Shown: positions 32,631 through 41,931, numbered from the stretch's first letter. The stretch is 51,776 bases of DNA from Lachnospiraceae bacterium (GCA_015057825.1 SVDN01000018.1:1-51776); one strand, 5' to 3'. Program-made: numbers and translations. The notes: generated by a model not told the origin, from the sequence alone.

Positions 32631-33083
32631 ATGAGTGATAAGAGAATCAGGATTAACGCAGAGAACCTGGTTTGTGTATGCATCGATAAGGTAGCGGGAG
32701 AAAACTATAACGGAAGTTTTTATACAAAATACCAAAAAGAACCGCAATATTTCCAGCAGCTGGATCAAATAGTATTATCCATAGAAAAACTGTTGGATGC
32801 CTTAAAACTTCCCAGAGCAACACAAAAAAGCAGGGAATTTGTGGAAAAAAATGCGGATGAAAGCGCAAAAATCGCAAACAAAAAATATTGGACCGACGAA
32901 GAATTTGCAAATATAGACGGGAATGTTGCTACTTTCTTCGTGCTGGTTAAATACAGACAAAAAAGCACCTGGCAGGGTGAAATCTTCTGGAAAGAAAAAA
33001 ATGTAATGGCTGAGTTTTTCAGCGAGCTGGAGTTGCTTAAAATAATAGAGGGTACAATACAAAATCTTTATACTTTGGAATAA
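32631..33083 (+). CDS. Conserved-looking protein of unknown function
   Basis: A 150-residue soluble protein that I do not recognise. It is mixed alpha/beta with no signal peptide; the N-terminal strand Asn-Leu-Val-Cys-Val-Cys-Ile-Asp and a central Lys/Glu-rich helix are followed by a Trp-containing strand pair (Phe-Phe-Val-Leu-Val-Lys-Tyr-Arg, Trp-Gln-Gly-Glu-Ile-Phe-Trp). The start ATG has no ribosome site at the usual distance; AGGAGAGG lies 22 bases upstream, with a GGC/GCC hairpin between that could bring it closer. It lies 55 bp after the regulator and 33 bp before the transglutaminase lipoprotein, so it probably belongs to the pilus-like transcript. Confidence 0.65.
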   Translation: MSDKRIRINAENLVCVCIDKVAGENYNGSFYTKYQKEPQYFQQLDQIVLSIEKLLDALKLPRATQKSREFVEKNADESAKIANKKYWTDEEFANIDGNVATFFVLVKYRQKSTWQGEIFWKEKNVMAEFFSELELLKIIEGTIQNLYTLE

Positions 33084-33116
33084 GCTAAAAACAGCTTTTG
33101 ATTGGCGGGTTGGAAG

Positions 33117-34076
33117 ATGAAGAAAATTTTGCCGGCAGTAATCGTCGCGGCTTTAATGGCAATTACATTTACGGGCTGCGAAGATGAAAAAGACAACAAT
33201 TTAATAATAAACAGCGAAACAAAATCAAGCGGTGAGGCTACGCAAAACAAGCCATTGCGGGATTCCACGCCTGTGTGTCTTGTGCCGACGGTAGGCGGAG
33301 CAAGATCCGACTTGGTTTTCGGATGCGATGTGGCAACGGTAGATGCCAGCAATTCGGAAGAAGGCTACGTGATAGTCAACTATTTCGGAACATCCGAGAA
33401 AGTAAAGCTTAAAATAACCGGACCGGATAACGTCGAATACGTATATACATTGCATGGCGGAGAAGAAGTATTTCCTTTTACGGCGGGTAACGGTGACTAC
33501 AATATAAAAGTTTACGAGATAATAACCGGCGATCAGTATGCGGTGGTTTTAAACGAGGTCTTTAATGTGAATATTACAAACCAATTCGGACCTTATCTCT
33601 ATCCAAACCAGTATGTAAACTTTAAATCATCGGACAAAACCATAACACTTGGCAGTCAGATATGCAAAAATTCCACAAGCGAGTTGGAAACGGTGGAAGC
33701 GGTTTACAACTATGTTGTGGAAAATATCACATATGACAAGGAAAAAGCAATGACGGTGCAAAGCGGTTATTTGCCTGTAATTGACGAAACCGTGTCTACG
33801 AAGACAGGAATATGCTTTGATTATGCGGCGGTAATGGCGTCTATGCTTCGTTCCCAGCGAATCCCAACCAGAATGGAGCTTGGCTATGTGGACGAAGTAT
33901 ACCATGCATGGATAAGCACTTATATAACGGATATAGGATGGGTAAACGGAATAATTGCCTTTGACGGCGAAAGCTGGACAATGATGGATCCTACATTTGC
34001 GGCTACAAGCGGCAAAGACGAAACGAAAGATTTTGTGGGAAGCGGAAGCAATTATCAAAGGAAGTTTGTGTATTAA
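33117..34076 (+). CDS. Transglutaminase-fold lipoprotein
   Basis: A 319-residue exported protein starting at ATG 33117. The signal peptide ends in a lipobox (Thr-Phe-Thr-Gly-Cys near 18-22), so it should be anchored on the outer face of the membrane. A beta-rich middle domain precedes a transglutaminase-like core (about 195-315): Cys233 in Thr-Gly-Ile-Cys-Phe-Asp-Tyr-Ala, His263 in Tyr-His-Ala-Trp and Asp291 in Met-Met-Asp-Pro-Thr form the triad. Such proteins act as cysteine proteases or cross-linkers on the cell surface. It directly precedes pilus-assembly genes; a role in trimming or cross-linking pilus proteins is possible but unproven. Confidence 0.82.
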   Translation: MKKILPAVIVAALMAITFTGCEDEKDNNLIINSETKSSGEATQNKPLRDSTPVCLVPTVGGARSDLVFGCDVATVDASNSEEGYVIVNYFGTSEKVKLKITGPDNVEYVYTLHGGEEVFPFTAGNGDYNIKVYEIITGDQYAVVLNEVFNVNITNQFGPYLYPNQYVNFKSSDKTITLGSQICKNSTSELETVEAVYNYVVENITYDKEKAMTVQSGYLPVIDETVSTKTGICFDYAAVMASMLRSQRIPTRMELGYVDEVYHAWISTYITDIGWVNGIIAFDGESWTMMDPTFAATSGKDETKDFVGSGSNYQRKFVY

Positions 34077-34091
34077 TAATAGGAGAAGAGT

Positions 34092-35129
34092 ATGTCAAAA
34101 TTAACTAATCTTGAAATCGTTGATTTTTGCGATCAGATGGCTATGATTTTAAAAGCGGGAATATCAACCTATGAAGGAATTAACATCATGTATGATGATG
34201 CCAAAGATGAAGCTTCGAGAAATATTCTTGGAAAAATGAAAGATTCCATGGAGGAAGGAAAGCCGTTTTTCGAGGCGGTTGCCGAATCAAAAATATTCCC
34301 GAAATATGCGGCCAATATGATAAAGATCGGTGAAGAATCGGGTAGACTGGATGATGTAATGGAAGGGCTGTCTTCATATTACGACCGCGAGGAGTCCATT
34401 GCCAGGGCTGTTAAGAATGCGATTACCTATCCGGTAATCATGATAATCATTATGGCAGTGGTAATTGTAGTGCTGCTTGCAAAAGTTATGCCTGTATTTG
34501 AACAGGTATTTGAGATGCTCGGAACACATCTTAGCGGAGTATCGAAAAGCCTTATGAATGCGGGAGACGTTCTCAGTAAATACGCTGTTGTCTTTGTAAT
34601 CATCATAGCGGCAGTAGTAGTTCTTGTATTGTTCTTTGCAAAATCCGAAAAAGGAAAAAATGTATTTAAAAATTCAATAGGAAGAATCGGACCGTTAAGA
34701 AAAACTTACGAAAGAATCGCAGCGGGACGATTTGCAAACGGCATGTCCCTTACACTTAAGAGCGGACTTGATGTTGATGAAAGCTTGCAGATGGTAAGAG
34801 ATATGTCCGAGCTGGATTCCATGAATGCAAAAATAGATAACTGCAGGAAACTTATGGAAGAAGGGGAAGGCTTTGCCGAATCCCTTGCAAAATCAAAAAT
34901 CTTCAGCGGAATGTATTCAAGAATGGTTGTTATCGGATTTAAAACCGGTGCAATCGACACTGTAATGGATAAAATCGCGGCAAACTACGAAAAAGAAAAC
35001 GATGAAAGCATAAGCAAAACAATATCCATAATAGAGCCGACAATTGTGGCTGTATTTGCGGTAGCTGTGGGACTTATCCTTCTTTCGGTAATGTTGCCGT
35101 TGCTTAGTGTAATGACGGGTATGATGTAA
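34092..35129 (+). CDS. PilC/GspF-family type IV pilus inner-membrane platform protein
   Basis: A 345-residue protein with two GspF domains (about 8-125 and 205-330), each containing Gly-x-Gly or Ser-Gly-Asp-like turns such as Lys-Ala-Gly-Ile-Ser and Lys-Ser-Gly-Leu-Asp. Membrane helices lie near 112-135, 158-182 and 318-340. It is the platform that connects the cytoplasmic ATPase with pilin assembly. It is about 55 residues shorter than proteobacterial PilC, as usual in Firmicutes. The next gene begins at its stop (TAATG, 1-base overlap). Confidence 0.9.
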   Translation: MSKLTNLEIVDFCDQMAMILKAGISTYEGINIMYDDAKDEASRNILGKMKDSMEEGKPFFEAVAESKIFPKYAANMIKIGEESGRLDDVMEGLSSYYDREESIARAVKNAITYPVIMIIIMAVVIVVLLAKVMPVFEQVFEMLGTHLSGVSKSLMNAGDVLSKYAVVFVIIIAAVVVLVLFFAKSEKGKNVFKNSIGRIGPLRKTYERIAAGRFANGMSLTLKSGLDVDESLQMVRDMSELDSMNAKIDNCRKLMEEGEGFAESLAKSKIFSGMYSRMVVIGFKTGAIDTVMDKIAANYEKENDESISKTISIIEPTIVAVFAVAVGLILLSVMLPLLSVMTGMM

Positions 35130-35440
35130 TGAGAAGAAGAAAAGCTTTTAGTTTTCCGATTGCAATTATAATAATAGCTCTTTTTGTGCTGATAGTAATA
35201 TGGGTGAGTTCGGCTATGTCAAAAACCAGTGTTATCGAGCAAAAAAGGGCTTTGGAGAGCGCAATCCTAAGAGATGTGGTGCATTGCTATGCCATCGAGG
35301 GAGCCTATCCGGAAAGCTTGGATTATATTAAAGATAACTACGGTCTGACATATAATGAGGAGCTGTTTTTTGTGGATTACACACCGATAGCATCCAATAT
35401 TATGCCGGATATAACGATTATAGAAAAAGCGCAGGAATAA
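35129..35440 (+). CDS. Small pilin-like membrane protein
   Basis: A 103-residue protein. A basic Arg-Arg-Arg-Lys start, then a hydrophobic helix (about 8-28), then a small soluble domain. The length, the Phe-Ser-Phe before the helix and the conserved Ala-Tyr-Pro-Glu-Ser-Leu-Asp element (around 58) are pseudopilin-like. It lacks the Glu5 of classic type IV pilins, so prepilin-peptidase processing is uncertain. It is coupled to the platform gene. The exact role, core or accessory pilin, cannot be told. Confidence 0.7.
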   Translation: MRRRKAFSFPIAIIIIALFVLIVIWVSSAMSKTSVIEQKRALESAILRDVVHCYAIEGAYPESLDYIKDNYGLTYNEELFFVDYTPIASNIMPDITIIEKAQE

Positions 35441-35454
35441 GAAAGGAGTAGGAT

Positions 35455-35937
35455 ATGGGGCGTTTATCGGGAAAAAAATTTCATGTTGATATATTATTTG
35501 CTCTTGCACTTTTTTGTGCTTTTGCCCTTACTGCCATTGTTCTTGTAATTGCAGGCGGAACCGTATACAAAAATACGGTAGTTAACATGAACAAAAATTA
35601 CGATGCAAGGACAGCCCTTGCCTACATAACTCAAAAAATGCGCCAGTCGGATGAAAACAATGCCTTCGAATATAAGCAAACCGCCGCGGGAGACACTTTG
35701 CTGATAAAGCAAGTGGTGGAAGGCAAAACTTATGAAACTTATATTTACGAATCCGAAGGCTATTTGTGCGAATTGGTAACAAAACAAACGGCGGAATTTG
35801 ACCCGACGGGCGGCGACAAGCTTCTTGAAGTAAGCGATTTTTCAATAGAAGAGCCTCAAAAAGGATTGTTCAAGTTCGAAATGGGTCTTGAAGATATGGG
35901 ACAGGTAGAATTTTTCGTATCGGCGGAAAGCGAGTAA
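35455..35937 (+). CDS. DUF4860-type pseudopilin-like protein
   Basis: A 160-residue protein with one N-terminal membrane helix (about 13-36) and an outer beta-rich domain. The segment after the helix, Asn-Tyr-Asp-Ala-Arg-Thr-Ala-Leu-Ala-Tyr-Ile-Thr-Gln-Lys-Met-Arg-Gln, is the hallmark of DUF4860 proteins, which accompany type IV pilus-like genes in Clostridia. AAAGGAG precedes ATG 35455. Probably a minor pilin or assembly-tip component. Confidence 0.78.
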   Translation: MGRLSGKKFHVDILFALALFCAFALTAIVLVIAGGTVYKNTVVNMNKNYDARTALAYITQKMRQSDENNAFEYKQTAAGDTLLIKQVVEGKTYETYIYESEGYLCELVTKQTAEFDPTGGDKLLEVSDFSIEEPQKGLFKFEMGLEDMGQVEFFVSAESE

Positions 35938-35945
35938 GGTAATAA

Positions 35946-36401
35946 ATGAACGGAAAGAAATCTAAGTCAAGCTTATTTTTAATAGAGATGCTAATTGCGA
36001 TTTTCTTTTTTGCTCTGGCAGCTATAGTGGGAACGAGGCTTTTTGCTCTTAGCCAAGTGACGGCTAACAGGTCAACGGAGCTTAATTTTGCTGTGTCCGA
36101 ATGCTCATCCATTGCTGAAGTATTTGAAAGCTGCAAAGGCGATATTTCGGCAATGTCAGTTATACTCGGCGGAAGCTTGGACGAAAAATACATAACTCTT
36201 TTCTATGATGAAAACTGGCAGGAAAAAGAAGATGTTGCCGAAGCATCATACAGAATAAAAGTGAATGTAACAAGCGAGAACAATCTTGCAAATGTAGATA
36301 TAGTTGTATGCAAACTGGGTGAAGGAAAAACCATATACAAATTAAGCGAAAGCAGATACTTCCCTCAAAAAATCAGCGAAAAGGGGGTAGTGGCTAAATG
36401 A
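35946..36401 (+). CDS. Type IV pilin-like protein with Leu-Ile-Glu-Met-Leu helix start
   Basis: A 151-residue protein. After a short basic leader the sequence Phe-Leu-Ile-Glu-Met-Leu-Ile-Ala-Ile-Phe-Phe-Phe-Ala matches a type IV pilin N-terminal helix with the Glu5-like residue. The position normally held by Gly before the mature Phe is Ser, so cleavage is uncertain. A variable outer domain follows. It overlaps the next gene by four bases (ATGA). Confidence 0.75.
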   Translation: MNGKKSKSSLFLIEMLIAIFFFALAAIVGTRLFALSQVTANRSTELNFAVSECSSIAEVFESCKGDISAMSVILGGSLDEKYITLFYDENWQEKEDVAEASYRIKVNVTSENNLANVDIVVCKLGEGKTIYKLSESRYFPQKISEKGVVAK

Positions 36402-36883
36402 AAAAAGATAAGCACAGCGTATATGCCATAGGAACCCCGACGATTGTTGTGGTACTGATAGTCCTTTGTTTGATAACCTTTGCGGCCCTATCATTGGTCA
36501 GCGCAAAGGCTGACTATAACCTAAGCAAGACATACGCCGAATCAACAAATTACTATTACACAGCGTCAAGCAAAGCACAGACAAAAATAAGAGATATAGA
36601 CGCAAGACTAATAGAACTTTACAAAGCATACGGCGCCGATGTGTTTTTACAGGCGGCCTCATCGGATGAAATAATCCTAGAAATGGCGGATGTATACGCA
36701 AGCGATGGAAATTATTACATAAGATTTAAGGAAGAAATATCCGAAAAAGCCTTGTTGGACGTAGCATTAAAGCTTAAAAATCCGGGAAGCGATTCGGAAT
36801 GTTTCGATATAATCACCTACAAACAGATTCCGGCAAGCGAATGGAAAGCGGACGATAACATAAACGTATTTATACCTGAGTAA
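36398..36883 (+). CDS. Membrane-anchored pilus-locus protein of unknown family
   Basis: A 161-residue protein with one N-terminal membrane helix (about 13-33: Pro-Thr-Ile-Val-Val-Val-Leu-Ile-Val-Leu-Cys) and an outer helical domain rich in Ala, Tyr and Lys. Position, size and topology fit the pseudopilin set. It has no recognisable family motif. It is translationally coupled to the preceding pilin-like gene and followed by the PilT-type ATPase. Confidence 0.65.
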   Translation: MKKDKHSVYAIGTPTIVVVLIVLCLITFAALSLVSAKADYNLSKTYAESTNYYYTASSKAQTKIRDIDARLIELYKAYGADVFLQAASSDEIILEMADVYASDGNYYIRFKEEISEKALLDVALKLKNPGSDSECFDIITYKQIPASEWKADDNINVFIPE

Positions 36884-36940
36884 AATCCGCGCGGTAAGTT
36901 ACAGTAAATCTTTGTTAAGGACAGGTTAGGAGAAATGGGT

Positions 36941-38068
36941 ATGGAGATCAAAACAAATATAAGTGGGGAAGGCACATCCAAGCCGATGTTTACATTTGAT
37001 GAATTAAAAGAAGCGGAAACAATTCTTGCGGATTTTGTTGAAATGCATGCATCCGACATATTTATAGTAACGGGGCAGCCCCTGTCATACAAACGCAAAG
37101 GAAAAATCTGCATCCACGACAATGATACGGAAAGAGTCAATCCGGCCAGAGCAGAGCGCTTAATCAGACAGATTTATCAAATGGCATCCAGAGATATAAC
37201 AAGACTTGTGGAAACGGGAGACGACGACTTTTCTCTTACGGTATTTAACCTTTCCCGTTTCAGGGTAAGTGCTTATAAACAAAGAAACACCTACTCGGCG
37301 GTAATCAGAGTAATCAAATTCGGTCTTCCTAATAATAAGGAAATAGGAGTTCCGAATAATATAGTAGAACTTGTAAATAAAAAGAACGGAATCATCCTTG
37401 TAACGGGTCCGGCGGGAAGCGGCAAATCCACAACCCTTGCCTGCATGATTGATTATTACAATACAAACAGAAACGGACATATCATTACATTGGAAGATCC
37501 TATAGAATATTTGCACAACCACAAAAACTGTATAGTAAGTCAGCGTGAGGTGGGAACCGACACCAGGACCTATCTTACGGCATTAAAGGCGGCCTTAAGG
37601 CAAAGCCCGAATGTGGTATTGCTTGGCGAAATGCGCGATCACGAAACCATAAGCGTTGCCATGACCGCAGCGGAAACGGGACATCTTATTTTATCAACCT
37701 TGCATACCGTAGGTGCGGCAAATACCATCGACAGAATCATCGATGCATTCCCACCGGAGCAGCAGTCGCAGATAGCAATGCAGGTTTCCATGGTATTGCA
37801 GGCGGTGGTATCGCAACAGCTTGTTCCTACAGTAGACGGCAACCAAGTACCGGTATTTGAAATAATGAAGATAACACCGGCAATAAGAAATATGATTCGT
37901 GAAAACAAAGTTCATCAAATCGACGGAGCAATCGCAAATGGCGCTGCGGATGATATGATAACAATGGATGCAAGCCTTATAAATCTTTACAATGCGGGCA
38001 CCATTACACACGAAACATTAATGAGATATTGCATTAATCAAGAATTGGTTCAAAGAAAAATAAAATAA
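36941..38068 (+). CDS. PilT-type pilus ATPase
   Basis: A 375-residue secretion-type ATPase. ATG 36941 is preferred over 36935 because AGGAGA lies eight bases upstream of it. Walker A Gly-Pro-Ala-Gly-Ser-Gly-Lys-Ser-Thr at 156-164, the Asp box near 178-190, Walker B Val-Val-Leu-Leu-Gly-Glu-Met-Arg-Asp near 223-231 and the His box Ser-Thr-Leu-His-Thr near 250-256 are all present. The Gly-Glu-Met-Arg-Asp sequence is characteristic of PilT retraction motors, not PilB extension motors. No PilB is in the window, so this enzyme may be the only motor of the locus or may work with a remote PilB. Confidence 0.92.
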   Translation: MEIKTNISGEGTSKPMFTFDELKEAETILADFVEMHASDIFIVTGQPLSYKRKGKICIHDNDTERVNPARAERLIRQIYQMASRDITRLVETGDDDFSLTVFNLSRFRVSAYKQRNTYSAVIRVIKFGLPNNKEIGVPNNIVELVNKKNGIILVTGPAGSGKSTTLACMIDYYNTNRNGHIITLEDPIEYLHNHKNCIVSQREVGTDTRTYLTALKAALRQSPNVVLLGEMRDHETISVAMTAAETGHLILSTLHTVGAANTIDRIIDAFPPEQQSQIAMQVSMVLQAVVSQQLVPTVDGNQVPVFEIMKITPAIRNMIRENKVHQIDGAIANGAADDMITMDASLINLYNAGTITHETLMRYCINQELVQRKIK

Positions 38069-38118
38069 TTTTTCAGAAAACCATCACATTAAAACCATTT
38101 TTTGGTCACAAGGAGGGC

Positions 38119-38176
38119 TTAAGATATAAAGCATAGAAGATAAGAAATGTCTTCTATAAAATAATCTTAATTTTTT
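38119..38176 (+). terminator. Terminator of the pilus-like operon
   Basis: TTAAGAT/ATCTTAA (38119-38125/38164-38170) encloses ATAGAAGA/TCTTCTAT (38133-38140/38150-38157), then T6. A second hairpin, GTAGTGT/ACACTAC, lies at 38188-38206. Confidence 0.7.
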
Positions 38177-38242
38177 CATAATTTTTAGTAGTGTTCCATA
38201 CACTACCCCCTCCCTTTTACCAAATATATTATAAACCACTAA

Positions 38243-38273
38243 AGAAGAGCACCCACGGGGGTGCTTTTCTTTT
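38243..38273 (+). terminator. Second terminator before the surface-fibre operon
   Basis: AGCACCC (38248-38254) pairs with GGGTGCT (38259-38265), with a T-rich tail. The rest of the 561-bp gap (38274-38629) is A+T-rich leader DNA; TGTAATGC (38319), GTTACA (38333) and TGTAAC (38372) resemble the CATTACA sites elsewhere. No clear promoter boxes were assigned. Confidence 0.75.
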
Positions 38274-38629
38274 GCCTAATTTGGCGGCTTTGAGCTGTAT
38301 TAAAAAAAACAAAAATAATGTAATGCATTTTCGTTACATAAAACAAGGGTAAAAATAATGAAAACCAAAAATGTAACACTTCTGTCAAAATAGCATAAAA
38401 TCTGAACATTATAGGGTTCTGTCTATATTATGTAAACCTCACTCCTATATTTTTATATAGTAACTGATTCCCCAAAATTACAAAATCTTTTTTTTCAAAA
38501 AAAACTAAATTAATGTTTTTATTAATGACGCGGATGTTAAATTGATTACAACAAAGGCGTATTTGTTTTATTTTTACGTCGTGTAAACATTGGTAAATAT
38601 AGAAAAATTTTTATTTCTAGGAGGAAACT

Positions 38630-41320
38630 ATGAGGAAAGGGCGAATTATTAAAGGTCTTGCAATGGCAATAATAGCTGTAATGGTACTTGGTTGTTTATC
38701 GCTTAACAACACTTCGGCGGCAACGGTAAACCACAGTAGCCATATTGATATAAGAACAAATGCAGCTATTACCCTTAGCGACGATGGTTCACTTGACGGT
38801 GTGACCATATCAAAGGACAACATTTCCTATGTAGGTTATAAGGTAGGAAACGCTACAAACTTTACAGCAGGTAAATGGCAGCAGCTTACAGACGGAAGAG
38901 AAAAGTACGAAGTTAAGTATAACGTTTCTCCGTCATTCGACGTTTATGATGAGACACTACAGATACTTATAAAAGGTACATACAGTAACGGCGAAACAAT
39001 CGGTAAAGACGGCGAAGGCATTATAATCGATCAAACCACTACATATCCGGACAACACTTACATCGAATACAACAATACAAGCGGTAAAAACACAATCTAT
39101 GCCATGAAGCATTTCGGTATTGAAAAAGTAACTATCGATGGTAAAGATTATTATGATGTAAGTAATAAGAGCATTATCTCTGTTGCCATCGCAATGTGTA
39201 ACGGTGTAAAAGCAGAGAGAACCGGGGACTACGCAATAACGGTTTGCGGTACCGACTTTTATCTCAATCCTCAAATCATAAAGATAATCGAAGATCAGGA
39301 TGAACTTACAGTTAAAAAGAACTGGACAAACGTTGAGGGCAACCTTATTCCTTCTAATGTAACGGTACAGTTATACAAAGATAATGTAGCGCTTGAAGGC
39401 AAAACAGCAACACTCAGTGCTGACAACGACTGGACAGCGGTTATTAAATATACCAAAGAAGAAGGCGCTGAATATACAGTAAAAGAAATTGCAATCGATG
39501 GCGTTGCGGTTGGAAATACAGCTTATACATATACAGCGGATGTAAGCACATCTTACGGATCAATCACTTTTGAAGATACAAAAGTAGCATTGGATACAAT
39601 TAAGGAAGATACACCTGCTACATATTGGAGTGACGGCCACTACTACACATACTTCGTTGAAACACTTGATAATGCATTTGGTGTAGCAAAGATGAAAGAC
39701 AAAGATGTATATGTAGTATGGACATATAAAGCTCTTCCTGATTCAGACAAACAATTATTTATCGATGCAATTAATGCTAAGGGTGATATCTCGGGCCTTA
39801 CAATGGAAAATACAGAATTCAGAGTAGGTACTGATGCAGATTCATATCCATATACGGTAGGAGAGTATTCAGAGACTACAAAAGAGGGGTCATACAAATA
39901 TCCGGGCTCATATTCATACTATGATGGGAGAACACATTACTATTCTTCTGAGGCAGAAGCTACAACAGAAATGAATAAGTACATTGCCTCATTATCTTCA
40001 AATATAGAAGTGACGGATGCTAATGTGTTTGTAGTAAGCGGAGAACTTACCGAAAGCACTGAGCATAAATATAAAGAAAGCGACTGGTATTCGGATAAAA
40101 ACCAGAATAAAGCTTTCAAAAAGGCAGAAGAAGATCTTAATAAGGCTATTGCAGAACTAAAAAAAGACAGTAGTAACACTAATATAAAAGGTAATATACT
40201 AAATTACGGAAAATACAATAACAAATATTATTGTTACTATTACATTAACTACGATAAAAAAGTTCAGTCCGATAGCAGACAATGGAGCTATACGGTTGAT
40301 TATACGGAAACAATAGTAAATGATACAAGAGAAACAAGAACATTATCATTTACATATGATGATAACTTCAAATTTGAAAGAGAAAACAGAAACTGTAAAG
40401 CAGAAGTGTTTAATTTCAGCAACAGAGCAGACTGGGATTACTTATACGACGGACGTTTCACATCGGAATCAACACCGGATGAAACAACAATAATCGTTTC
40501 AAACACATATGCGGATACAAGCTCAATCACAGGTTCAAAGACATTTGATATGCAGAACCAGAGCGATATAGCAGTTCCTGTTAATGAAGACGGAACGCCT
40601 AAAATTGACGTTGATGTTTATAAGAACGATGTAGCGTTGGCGGATTCAACTTATGACATCGCTTGGGAGCGTGTTGGAACAACAAACACATGGAACTTTA
40701 CAATTACAGGTGATGCAATCACAAAATACTACGATAGTGATTCAAACGGCAAACTTGACAGTGTAGCATCATACACGGTTAAAGAAGCCGGCGAAGAGGA
40801 TGGAGTAATTAACATAGACAACTTTGATTACAAGGTAGTATACGGTGATAACAATGCAATCACAAACACACTTGATACATCAAGCTTTGTAGGTGATTTA
40901 ACAATCAACAAAACAATTGATGATGTTAACCCTGTAAACGGAAAAGCAATCTTTACATATAAGATTGAAGGCCAAGGAAAAACATATTACGCAGTAATAG
41001 TTGTTGATTCCGAGACAAAGACAGGCTCAACAACACTTAAAGGATTAAAAATCGGTAACTACACAGTAACCGAACTTAACACAATGAGATTTGCTCAGAC
41101 AAGTGTAACTCCTGACGGTGGAGCAGCAAGCGTTACAAGAAACGGTGAGGCAAAAGTTGACTTTACAAACACACTTAAAGTAAGAACAAACTTCTCACAT
41201 ACAGATGTAACGGTTAACCACTTTACAAAGACAGCTGACGGAATCAGTATCAGTGAAGAAAACGATGACGCACCAACAGTTGAAACAAGAACAGCAATTG
41301 TTGCACCGGCATACAGATAA
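38630..41320 (+). CDS. Large secreted Cna-B-type surface/fibre protein
   Basis: An 896-residue exported protein. The signal peptide (Arg-Lys-Gly-Arg start, hydrophobic run, cleavage near Ser-Ala-Ala at 28-31) resembles that of the 50050 gene. At least two Cna-B-like beta domains are visible: about 225-315 (Leu-Thr-Val-Lys-Lys-Asn-Trp ... Tyr-Thr-Val-Lys-Glu-Ile) and about 755-850 (Leu-Thr-Ile-Asn-Lys-Thr-Ile ... Tyr-Thr-Val-Thr-Glu-Leu). Such domains often hold Lys-Asn isopeptide bonds. The middle has a Tyr/Asp/Asn-rich region. There is no LPxTG motif or C-terminal membrane span, so it is soluble or held by partners. GAGGAAAC supports ATG 38630. First gene of the fibre operon. Confidence 0.82.
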   Translation: MRKGRIIKGLAMAIIAVMVLGCLSLNNTSAATVNHSSHIDIRTNAAITLSDDGSLDGVTISKDNISYVGYKVGNATNFTAGKWQQLTDGREKYEVKYNVSPSFDVYDETLQILIKGTYSNGETIGKDGEGIIIDQTTTYPDNTYIEYNNTSGKNTIYAMKHFGIEKVTIDGKDYYDVSNKSIISVAIAMCNGVKAERTGDYAITVCGTDFYLNPQIIKIIEDQDELTVKKNWTNVEGNLIPSNVTVQLYKDNVALEGKTATLSADNDWTAVIKYTKEEGAEYTVKEIAIDGVAVGNTAYTYTADVSTSYGSITFEDTKVALDTIKEDTPATYWSDGHYYTYFVETLDNAFGVAKMKDKDVYVVWTYKALPDSDKQLFIDAINAKGDISGLTMENTEFRVGTDADSYPYTVGEYSETTKEGSYKYPGSYSYYDGRTHYYSSEAEATTEMNKYIASLSSNIEVTDANVFVVSGELTESTEHKYKESDWYSDKNQNKAFKKAEEDLNKAIAELKKDSSNTNIKGNILNYGKYNNKYYCYYYINYDKKVQSDSRQWSYTVDYTETIVNDTRETRTLSFTYDDNFKFERENRNCKAEVFNFSNRADWDYLYDGRFTSESTPDETTIIVSNTYADTSSITGSKTFDMQNQSDIAVPVNEDGTPKIDVDVYKNDVALADSTYDIAWERVGTTNTWNFTITGDAITKYYDSDSNGKLDSVASYTVKEAGEEDGVINIDNFDYKVVYGDNNAITNTLDTSSFVGDLTINKTIDDVNPVNGKAIFTYKIEGQGKTYYAVIVVDSETKTGSTTLKGLKIGNYTVTELNTMRFAQTSVTPDGGAASVTRNGEAKVDFTNTLKVRTNFSHTDVTVNHFTKTADGISISEENDDAPTVETRTAIVAPAYR

Positions 41321-41335
41321 GAAAGGCGGTAAATT

Positions 41336-41914
41336 ATGAAAAATTTAAAAGTTAAAGTTATAATTGCCGCAGCGACGGCAGCAGTGATCGGAGCGTGCTT
41401 CGTGGGAAGCACTTTCGCATATTTCACGGACACGGACGAAGCTACAAACAAATTTTCAATGAACAATGTAACAACGGAAATTGTTGAAAAGTTTGAAAAA
41501 GTTGAAGGAAGCGATACAAGCTTCACAAAAGAAGTAGCTGTTAAAAACACAGATGTTACTGATTGCCTCGTAAGAGTCAGAGTAAATGTAACACCTGCAA
41601 CAAGCGAATCAAACATCAAGATTGATGACATGACATACGATGCATTCCTTGCATCATGCACACAGGATAGCGACTGGTATTATAATGCGGAAGATGGTTT
41701 CTTCTATTACATGGATGCCCTTTCAGAAGGAGAAACAACATCTAACCTCATGAATACTGTAGATATAATCGATGCGGATGCAATGGAAGATTTCGACATC
41801 ATTGTATACGAAGAATCGGTTCAGACAGCGGTTTATACGGGACAGACTTCTGTAGAGTTTGACGGAACATTCGAAACAATCAATGCAATCTTTAATGCAT
41901 ACGAAGCTGAATAA
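41336..41914 (+). CDS. TasA/camelysin-like fibre protein 1 (SipW-type signal peptide)
   Basis: A 192-residue exported protein. Its signal region ends Val-Gly-Ser-Thr-Phe-Ala-Tyr-Phe-Thr-Asp (about 22-31), the SipW-dependent cleavage pattern seen in TasA and camelysin. The mature protein is a beta sandwich of the TasA type with acidic character and the segment Asp-Glu-Ala-Thr-Asn-Lys-Phe just after cleavage, shared with the paralog at 42471. Family members polymerise into extracellular biofilm fibres. Two genes later the SipW-type peptidase needed for processing is encoded in the same operon. Confidence 0.82.
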   Translation: MKNLKVKVIIAAATAAVIGACFVGSTFAYFTDTDEATNKFSMNNVTTEIVEKFEKVEGSDTSFTKEVAVKNTDVTDCLVRVRVNVTPATSESNIKIDDMTYDAFLASCTQDSDWYYNAEDGFFYYMDALSEGETTSNLMNTVDIIDADAMEDFDIIVYEESVQTAVYTGQTSVEFDGTFETINAIFNAYEAE

Positions 41915-41931
41915 TCTTAAGGAGCAAAAAA

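Noticed and set aside
38630-41320. LPxTG-anchored pilus backbone
   Set aside because: Cna-B-type domains are present but there is no sorting motif, C-terminal helix or basic tail.
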